From Clavulina sp. PMI_390 (Eukaryota > Basidiomycota > Agaricomycetes > Cantharellales > Hydnaceae), in assembly GCA_015039315.1 (NCBI GenBank), contig WIDE01000076.1:4308-50943 (forward strand): 46,636 bases of DNA. Reading direction: 5' to 3'. The translations under genes and the position numbers were made by a program. The notes under the pieces were generated by a model. It saw only the letters and a list, made by a program, of their open reading frames with translations. It was not told the DNA's origin and made no database searches. Shown here piece after piece: positions 36,301 to 43,896 of the stretch. The stretch's first letter is position 1; each line of letters begins with the position of its first letter.

Positions 36301-37372
36301 TGGCCCTCAGCCACAGTTAGGCCAATCGGTGGCGAACAGCTCACAAAAACCTGACCTGCCAGGCGTCCCACAATCTGAAGGAATGGACGTGGAGGTTGAT
36401 ACGCCTGAAGAAGCTCTGGAAGTGGAGTTGAGAGCATGGCAGATTCTGGGGCAGCCTGTTGATGGCGCGCGAGAGCTCTGGCGCCGTTATACCTCCATCA
36501 CTCAGCACCTTGCGCATGACCTCTGCGAACAGCTGCGTCTCATCCTTGAGCCCACTCTCGCTACTCGGTTACGGGGAGATTATCGAACTGGCAAGAGGCT
36601 CAATATGAAGAAGGTTATCCCCTACATCGCCTCCGAGTTCACGAAAGACAAAATCTGGCTTCGTCGCACTCGGCCTAGCAAACGGGAGTACCAAATTCTA
36701 CTCGCACTCGATGATTCAAGATCAATGCGGGAGGGTCGGGCAGCCCACCTCGCATTCGAAAGTCTTGCGCTTGTAGTGAAAGCCCTCGATCGGTTGGAAG
36801 TGGGGGACACTGCCGTTATGAGATTCGGAGAGACCGTGGATGTGTTGCACAACTTCGAGGGCACTGGAGGTGGAGCCGGATTTAGTGACGAGGCTGGGGC
36901 TAAAGTTCTTCAGAACTTCAGCTTTGAGCAGCGAGCCACCAATGTGCTCTCCCTAATTGAGCGTAGTCTCGAAGTGCTCGCTGAGGCTCGCACCCAGAAA
37001 ACCGGAGGTTCGACACATTTTGCTGAACTGTGGCAGCTCGAAATCATCATCTCCGATGGTATCTGCCAAGATCATGAAAAGTTGCGAACTATGCTGCGCC
37101 GTGCCACAGAACAGCGAGTCATGATCGTGTTCCTCATCGTGGATGGCCTACGAAATCAGAGCGGGACGGCCCCCGCTAAGAGCTCCAACTCAATTCTCAA
37201 CATGAACCACGCTTCATACGCTATGGTGCATGGCAAGATGGAGCTCCAGCTCCAGCGATATCTCGATCTCTTCCCCTTCGAGTACTACGTAGTGCTTCGT
37301 GACGTGGAATCTCTTCCAGAGGTGTTAGCAGGAACACTAAAACAGTTTTTCGAGCAAATTTCGGAAGATTGA
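21323..37372 (+). CDS. MDN1: Midasin, AAA+ ATPase of 60S ribosome assembly
   Basis: Dynein-like ATPase that strips assembly factors (Ytm1, Rsa4) from pre-60S particles. Nineteen exons: 21323-21624, 21684-23771, 23834-24046, 24103-26542, 26601-26669, 26721-27452, 27511-29091, 29142-29423, 29479-29791, 29843-29952, 29997-30113, 30165-30276, 30344-30408, 30466-30521, 30575-30722, 30775-33668, 33721-34052, 34108-35767, 35827-37372. The total, 15,060 nt, closes in frame to 5019 aa; yeast Rea1 is about 4,910. Six Walker A motifs are visible: GAGKS (about 321), GETGTGKT (about 693), GPTSAGKT (about 1128), GDTGAGKT (about 1423), GSPGVGKT (about 1812) and GPAKSGKT (about 2123). A long linker follows, then an Asp/Glu-rich region (about 4145-4750) and a C-terminal VWA/MIDAS domain with DDSRSM near 4800. 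The fifth intron is GC-AG. No frameshift or truncation was found. Confidence 0.97.
26670..26720 (+). other. MDN1: GC-AG intron inside midasin
   Basis: The exon ends ATATTT and is followed by GCAAGT, the classic GC-donor consensus; 51 nt later CATATAG precedes TACCATGGCGCT. Joining gives EEIFYHGACLTLIDGL in frame. No GT donor nearby gives an equally good reading: a GT one base further on would shift the phase, and reading through hits TAG. Confidence 0.78.
34690..36480 (+). other. MDN1: Acidic Asp/Glu-rich segment of midasin
   Basis: The coding sequence across the last two exons is dominated by Asp, Glu, Pro, Gln and Ser codons. This matches the flexible acidic region that tethers the MIDAS domain to the motor in the midasin family. 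The complementary strand reads as an apparently hydrophobic open frame here only because GAY/GAR codons complement to Ile/Leu/Val-type codons. Confidence 0.85.
36700..37369 (+). other. MDN1: VWA/MIDAS domain of midasin
   Basis: The segment encodes ILLALDDSRSMREG, with the DxSxS metal-ion-dependent adhesion motif at residues about 4800-4804. It is followed by the alternating helix-strand pattern of a von Willebrand A fold (TAVMRFGET, LEIIISDG, RVMIVFLIVDG). The domain binds the UBL domains of Ytm1 and Rsa4 in characterised midasins. Confidence 0.9.
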
Positions 37373-37914
37373 TGTATTATATCTACCAGAATAGATCGTA
37401 TAATTATATTTCAACTTCGAATCGCGAAAGATCAACTCATGCGGACAAAAGAATAAACATAGAGCCGATCCCAATTCTCACAACGCTTAGGGATGAAGGA
37501 AGCGCTCAGATGCAAAGCTGGGCGACTGAAAGAAACAGGGAAGAAAGCCTGGAGGTAGTCAACTTCTTTGTACTCATCCTGGAAGCCACACCCAAACGAG
37601 CCAGTCATATCTAGTGACGTGGTCCATAGTTTTCTATGCACCTTAGTTGGCTTGCTTTTTGGAGTCAGCTGAATTGATTGCTATTCATTGCTATTCGCAA
37701 CCAACGAGCCACGTTCATATCAGCTATGCGAACTAACATTGGATTAAGCTACTAGCTAACATGACCAAGCGAAAAAGTTTGTTTGGGGGGTGATTGGCTT
37801 AATTCTGCCCATGTCGCTGCGGGAGCTTTCCGAAAATCTTCAATAAACCCCATAAAATGAAGCTTGCTTGATTAATAGTCGTGGTCATCAGTCAGAGCCA
37901 TGAGAACAAGACCT
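37373..37914. other. Convergent intergenic region, midasin / OPT copy 1
   Basis: The stops of midasin and OPT copy 1 face each other across about 540 bp. The region must carry both 3' UTRs and terminators. It includes a short direct repeat (TTGCTATTC twice around 37678-37698). No gene is visible; two short overlapping frames on opposite strands at about 37370-37640 have no motif. Confidence 0.5.
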
Positions 37915-40900
37915 TCAAAGGCAGTGGTCAACGTTGCCGGTCGGATTTCCCCACCAAGTTGGGAAAGGGCGAGAGGTTCCTGAAGCCCCATAAACAGCAA
38001 AGGAGAGTATAAAGACCAATACTTGCGCTCCGCCATCCATGGCACCTAGAAACCGAATGAATCAGTACGCCGCGTGCTTAGCAGTGCTATATATTACCCT
38101 TACCTCCTAAGATGTAATTATACTTCTTGAACCATCGGGGGTACCTCCTTCGAAGCCATACCTGGGAGATAACGCCAGCAAGGACCGTATTCGTAATAAC
38201 TGAGTTCACCCCTGCGGTCATCCATCCACAGTACTAGAACAAGCGCAACTGAGATATTAAGTCAGATAAGATGAAGGCACTCGTTCCATACCATGTAAAT
38301 CAAGGGCAAATTTATGCTTTCAACGTGAATACCACCAATGACTGGCCAGCGTTTCCAGATGAAATATTGAACGATGGTTGGTATTGTGCCTAGAAGGAGA
38401 CCTAATGGAACCTGAAACATCAAGAGAAGTCAGGCAGTCTTCCCTATGGTACAAATGACCCCGGTAAAGTTACCCAAATATAGCCGTGGATACCGTACAC
38501 TTTCCCGGCCAATGACCATGTAATAGCTTGAGAGTTGCGACTTTGTACAGCCTGGCCAGCCCATACGGCTGTCCCAATTGGATCCAGGAGGGTCTCTCGC
38601 TGCTGGCTGACGATAGAAGCCATGACAGCATAGTTGACGAAGGCTCCGAGCAGTGTCCCCCATACTTGGGTTAGGAACATAACACGAGGGGGGATCTTAA
38701 GATACTGCCCCATTTTAAGGTCATTAGCGAGATAAATTGATGTGGAAACGACGTCCTGGAAAAGGTGGTACGCGATTGGCTCTACCATGAGAGAATGACA
38801 TCGCAAGGAATGCAGAATAATAACTTACATGACTCCACATCGAAAAATAGAGGTTAGAGACAGGTTTTCCTGCGAATGGAGTTCAGCTTTACTCAGGGAG
38901 ATAGGATATAGTTGACTAGAACCCACCAGGATGTAGCGCCCCAGCAACCATTTTCATCTTTGGTTTGGACAAAGCGATAAGCTGAAGAAATCCGCTATTA
39001 AAGGAAGTACGAACCAATTGGTTTGTTGCAATGCCATTACCCAACCGCGCGTAGAGGAGGGTTGAGAATGGCGCTATGAATGAGCCAAGAAGCAGCGCCT
39101 ATATGGTGGTGATCAGGCCGGTTTGAAGTTGGCTCGCGCGGAAACTGGCTCACAACAATGAATCCGTAAACTGGCAACGTCGTGTCACCTTTGAAAATGA
39201 CAATAAGACCTATTGCTGGGGAGTGAGAAGGAAAGTAATATATAGGATGACAATCACACATACCAGCAAAAAAGGACAACGCCAAGAGTAGCGCATACCA
39301 CCACCACTGAACTTCTGGATACTTTTGCATAGCCACCCAGTGCCGGTCTGGTTGAGTCTTCGCGCGGGCATGTTTGAATGACTCGTACACATATGGACCC
39401 CAGAACAGGAAGCAATGCGCAATGAGTGCACCGATCTTCACAAATGGGATAGGTGAGCTTCGCAGAGCTTTGGAGTCGCAGCCCAAAATTTGACCCTACT
39501 CACACTCCATGATGCCGTTATATTAGCCCATACATAGGATCCAGTGAGGTGAGGAATCCCTTCGATGTCCAGGGCAGTTTGGTTAAGTGTGTAAGTTGGC
39601 CCAAAAACGAATGTCTGATTCCAGCGTTTGCCATGGGCATCGAAGACAGACGTCGAGATCATGGGGAAGGTTTTTGACTTTTGGGTGAGAGCATTCGAGG
39701 AGATATATTGTCAGAAACCCAGGCAATTTGAAAATTGGATCTCAAGCACTGACGTTCCAGATATCGGAATAATAGATGCCGAGCACTGCGATATAGCAAA
39801 CTGCATACCCAACCCATGAGTTTGCTTGTTGGACCAATGGCAACCTAGCAAAGGGAATAGTCACAATTCTTTGGAACGGATATAAAGCCAGCGAGCTGTG
39901 GTACTCACGACATGGTAGAGCTCGTGATATATTGCCAGTCGAAACTAAAAGAAAGTAGCCCTAACCCTTCGTTTCCGTTGGCCCCACCAAAAATATTTGT
40001 AATAACGGCACGAGCACCGTCGTTAGCATTAACAGATGCAAAGCATGGGATCGATATCCCATTAAGTGTTGGGAAGCTGCCAATAACGGACGGTTGAGAA
40101 GACAGAATTTCCTAGTAGTAGCGCTATACTTACATGTAGGCGGGGAAGATCTCCCAAATGGCCATCCCGGTGAAAGCCGACCAGAAAAGCTTCAGGCGCT
40201 TTGAGTTTTTTGTCTGTTCCCAATGTAGCGCTACATACGAAGGTAATTGATTTTAGCAAATCCCAAGTCCTGTTGTGCTGTGACGTACATTGAAAGACAG
40301 TAATCGTTGGTAGGCTGCCCCAATACACCATCTCGGCGGGATCTAGCGGAAAAAACATGAGAATAGAGCCTCATTAGAGAAAGTTTGCTGCTACTGACAG
40401 ACCTATAGATGAAAATAAGCAAAATTCTAGACGAAACGGATTTTAGGGTTGTTACATACAGTGAGGGGTCGAAGCACTCCAACTAGACCATACCCGAAGC
40501 AGGCAGTGCTGAAGGTTGCAAGCACAGCCGTGGTCGCATTGACGTTCGCGTCATAAAATAGCTGGAAAGTTGCAGTGAATCAGGCGAGCGGATACCAGTG
40601 TCGAAAGACAGGTTCATCACACCTTCTGTACTGCGAAATTTGAAACCGCGGAAGACAAGGCCGAGGCGGTAGAAGCTATTGTAGTGGCGACCACATGCTG
40701 AAAGAGCTGGTATAAGGGGCTCCCGGGCCAAGGTTGGACAGGAAATGATACTTACCTCCTTCAGGCGGAATGGACCAGGGTTGAAAAACCGAGCTACAGC
40801 TCTTACGCGGTGCCTGTCCTCCTGGAACCAGTCTTCACGAGGGAACAAGGCAGCCCACAGGTTGCCGAAACTGAGACCCAAGTGCGGATATAATAAGTCT

Positions 40901-41461
40901 CAGGAAGCATAATACGTAAGAGGTAAGGGTTTGCTTACGTGTAGATGATCAGCATGAGGAAAATGCCGCTGACACTCACTTCAACAGGCTTGAAGAGGTA
41001 GATCTACAGGAAGCGACAGATCAGGAAGCTTATTATGCTGCTACTGAGGAGGACCATACCTGAGCGAGGGCGGCTCCTAATCCAGCGATAATGGTGCCGA
41101 GTACAAACGATCGGAAAGTGAGCGCTGGGTCTTCGTCATCTCGATCATCGACAATAAAGTTGGAGATATCATTCCCGTCTTGTATAACAGCCTCGCCGTT
41201 GACATAGAGTGGCTGATGGCCATCATATCCTGTGCGATCTCCTGGCTGGCTGTCCAAGCTTTGCGCTTTGTCATCGGAGGGCGAATCCACCTTCTCCTTG
41301 GTATCGAGGTCGTAATAGGATGGTGCGGGAGGGAGCGCTTCAGTCACCAGAGAGTTATTCATACCACTCGTCGCATGGGGCGCCATGAAGGCCTCAGGTG
41401 CGAGTACGTTGTTCTCGCCAGGGTGGGTGACAAACTCGGTGGTGTGATCTCCAATAGCCAT
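37915..41461 (-). CDS. Oligopeptide transporter, OPT family, copy 1
   Basis: Predicted proton-coupled importer of small peptides, glutathione or related compounds. Twenty exons, on the minus strand: 41461-41060, 41003-40939, 40870-40756, 40697-40623, 40561-40460, 40402-40399, 40342-40289, 40230-40134, 40076-39909, 39844-39754, 39677-39506, 39467-39264, 39209-39154, 39098-39015, 38957-38927, 38869-38829, 38755-38474, 38411-38292, 38233-38104, 38045-37915. They close in frame to 807 aa. About 100 hydrophilic residues precede the first helix. Family blocks include FGNLWAALFPREDWF, RPLTVYPAEMVYW, PPRVMFLTQVWGTLLGAFVNY, QQRETLLDPIGTAVW and the C-terminal FPTWWGNP. Exon 6 is only four nucleotides. 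The ATG at 41461 is favoured over one at 41617 because a TATATAT box lies 58 nt upstream. A paralog follows about 2.4 kb away. Confidence 0.92.
40399..40402 (-). other. 4-nt micro-exon of OPT copy 1
   Basis: Between exons ending RPLT and starting (Y)PAEMVYW, the four bases GTCT lie between an acceptor (ATCTATAG) and a donor (GTCAGT). Inserting them yields Arg-Pro-Leu-Thr-Val-Tyr-Pro-Ala-Glu-Met, the expected OPT sequence. The full CDS is divisible by three only with these four bases. The second OPT copy has GTTT in the same place. Confidence 0.75.
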
Positions 41462-41518
41462 GATGAAGGAGAAGCCTTTGGAGGGCTCAAGGAGTATCCC
41501 GAATATCAGAATCGTGTC

Positions 41519-41525
41519 ATATATA
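41519..41525 (-). promoter_or_regulatory. TATA box of OPT copy 1
   Basis: TATATAT on the minus strand, about 58 nt before the ATG at 41461. Position and sequence fit a TATA element for a short 5' leader, and this supports that ATG over the in-frame one further upstream at 41617. Confidence 0.55.
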
Positions 41526-41958
41526 GCGTAGCAAGCCTCATCCTGAGAGAAACGATGCCAAGGAAAATGGCGATAACGAACCATATGGTGCACACTCCTG
41601 AATATGTCGATATTGCGCAAGAGAACTGCCCATCGCCAGAGTGTTCCTAGATCTGATTCACTGTGGGGCTCTCTATTTGATAGTCGGTTGTGGGAGAAAC
41701 CCCGGGCGCAAAGAGATCAGTCAATGTCATTGAACGAAGCGTGAAGCTTCTTAGAAGGTAATGAACTCCAATGCCAAGCATTTTATCTTTGTCGATCTCA
41801 AGGATCCCCGCACACTTTCGGGAGGGAAAGGATCACAGGGCTGAAGACTTAAGCGATGCTTTGAGCGTTCAGAGGTGGTTCGATTGCTTGGCTCACGACA
41901 TTCTTGGGAGAAAAGTCATCATCGACGCCTTTGGTTGGCATTGGCCATCATAACCGTC

Positions 41959-41974
41959 GGCTGGATCGCCAGCC
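41959..41974. repeat. Short inverted repeat (6-bp arms, 4-nt loop)
   Basis: GGCTGG and CCAGCC flank ATCG, a perfect 6-bp stem. No T-run follows, and as this is a eukaryote, a terminator reading is not implied. It could be a dimeric factor site in the OPT copy 1 promoter or chance. Confidence 0.35.
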
Positions 41975-42237
41975 AAGTGAATTTTGAGACCTTGGCGCAC
42001 TAATTTTTCGTTCAGAGATTCACCCTAATCGAAGCATCATTGCATCGGGAGGAGCGGAACCGTATGATGAAGACTGATTAGCATTCATCTCATCCTGAGA
42101 AGCAGGGCACATACACGCTTAGCCACGCGTATTTAAGTTGAGTTCGATATTAATATTAGACCTCTCACAGTAGTAAGATTCTGAAAACAGCCTGCGACTC
42201 ACTGCCAAGCGTAGTTTCTGTTGGGAGCTGGGAAACC

Positions 42238-42247
42238 ATCACGTGAT
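42238..42247. promoter_or_regulatory. Palindromic ATCACGTGAT E-box
   Basis: A perfect 10-bp palindrome centred on CACGTG, in the context of Cbf1/Pho4-type bHLH sites, about 780 bp upstream of OPT copy 1. Sulphur- or phosphate-linked control of a peptide transporter would be plausible, but nothing here tests it. Confidence 0.35.
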
Positions 42248-43896
42248 CATGTGTTCTCACCATTCAGCCCGCGGCGCAGTCTTCCTGACATCCAGCAGAC
42301 CGCACATAACCCCCAAACGGGCTCCTCAGCTATTGCTATTCATGGAAAATGTATTCCGACGCTGGATCATAGGCTAATCTCTTCTCTGATCAGAACAAGC
42401 AAATCCCAGGTCCCTGTGCGATTGTGCGCAAACCTGATAAACGAGCTCAGTTCTCCTAAAGGGAAACTACCTCTCTTAGCTGTTCCCTGACTCCTCCTTC
42501 GACATTGGAGAGGATGACAGTTGGAATATCTTCTTTTTTGGAAAGACGCCAGAGTACCGGATCCAGGCCTCAAAATTCGTCTCATCAGGGCAGACTCTGT
42601 AACTTGCCTGGGGGATTGCCGCTCTCACGGGGACACCTGTGATGATTATCAAGGTTGATTCGAGGCTTTTGAGAGCCTATAGACATCGGCAGAAGCTCTC
42701 CTGATCGCACTACTGCTGCGCAGGAAAGACGAAAGGCGAGTGATGGAATCAGGAAATGACAGAGAAAACGTGATGGCTATGTGTTTGCTATGTAGGGCGA
42801 CAGATTGAACACTGCTATTATACGTTCTGACAATGCCGATCATTGATGAAGCTTGATTTTTTCGGGTGTAATAGCTTCATACTGTTGATACGACAACAGA
42901 GTGTGTGTTGTTTGACGGTGTTGATCGTGTGTCACAAATCTTGATCGTGATTCCCCGACTGAATAGGAGGGTTTTGTAGGTGCTGGGGCTTCGGCGTTCG
43001 GGATTAGCAATAGTGATTTTCGGAAATATGGACAGCTCCCACGTAACGCCATCCGCGTTTTTGATTGGCTGAGAGATTTGTGGAGCTCAGCCTCCAGATT
43101 TGAACAGCGTTCCTTCGGACGATCGGACTCCGCGCCTCGCTATAGCGTCTATCGACTCTCTCACTGGTAGGATATCTGCCATGTGTAACGGGCCCATTGT
43201 TGACCCCCCGTAGCGTACCTTACGGCCGATGGAAGATTAGCAGCGGAAACCCCGGCTCTCACAATGCGCTGTCAAAACTGTGCAATCAAGCTACGATGGG
43301 CTCAATCATTTTGAGGTCGATTACTTACGCGGGTAGTGTGACACCGATGGTCTTAATTCTGAAGTCAGAAAGAGAACTTTTGCTCGCTGCTCCAAAGGCC
43401 CAGCGGAATCAATCGTCTTCCTTGAGCAATTTGCACTACAGAGTCTAATGGGTTTTTATTCTGGATCTAAAACCTTTCGTTCGCTCGGCCAAATCGAAGA
43501 CGGCGGATAAGTATGCTATTCACGCTCACATAGGCTTAATCGCCTCTTGCCAACAATAAACCCGGCGGCGCGCCTAGGAGTACAAATTCCACCTTGAGCG
43601 TGATGCGGAAGCCTAGCGCTAAACTTCGTTCTCGAATACAGGTATCAGTCGGGGACTTGGCGCTTGCCGCCGCTACCGATCGACTGGTCAGGCATCACCC
43701 TACGCCAGAGAGGCCAGCTTAAGAGAAACCATAACAAGAAAGAATTTTACGTCCAATTATCGTATTGCAATATGCATAATAATGGAAGTAGAAATCGCTG
43801 TTCTCCATGCAACCCGGACGAATCGTGAACACAATCTCGAAAATTTCAACAACAGCTGCGGCCGTCAAAACCACCTGAAATTGGCAAAAATAGCGC

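Larger units (their letters stand above)
41526..43896. other. Long intergenic region between the OPT copies
   Basis: About 2.4 kb without a recognisable gene: several frames of 60-90 codons occur on both strands but have no motif, no plausible splicing and no resemblance to OPT exons. It should contain the promoter of OPT copy 1 and the 3' end of copy 2. Visible elements are a palindrome ATCACGTGAT at 42238-42247, a hairpin-capable GGCTGG-ATCG-CCAGCC at 41959-41974 and a TATTTAAG at about 42130. No tRNA-like B box or transposon ends were seen. Confidence 0.5.

Noticed and set aside
42221..43448. Several 60-90-codon frames between the OPT genes as exons of a broken gene
   Set aside because: They could not be joined through plausible splice sites into a protein with any family motif, and they show no similarity to OPT exons.
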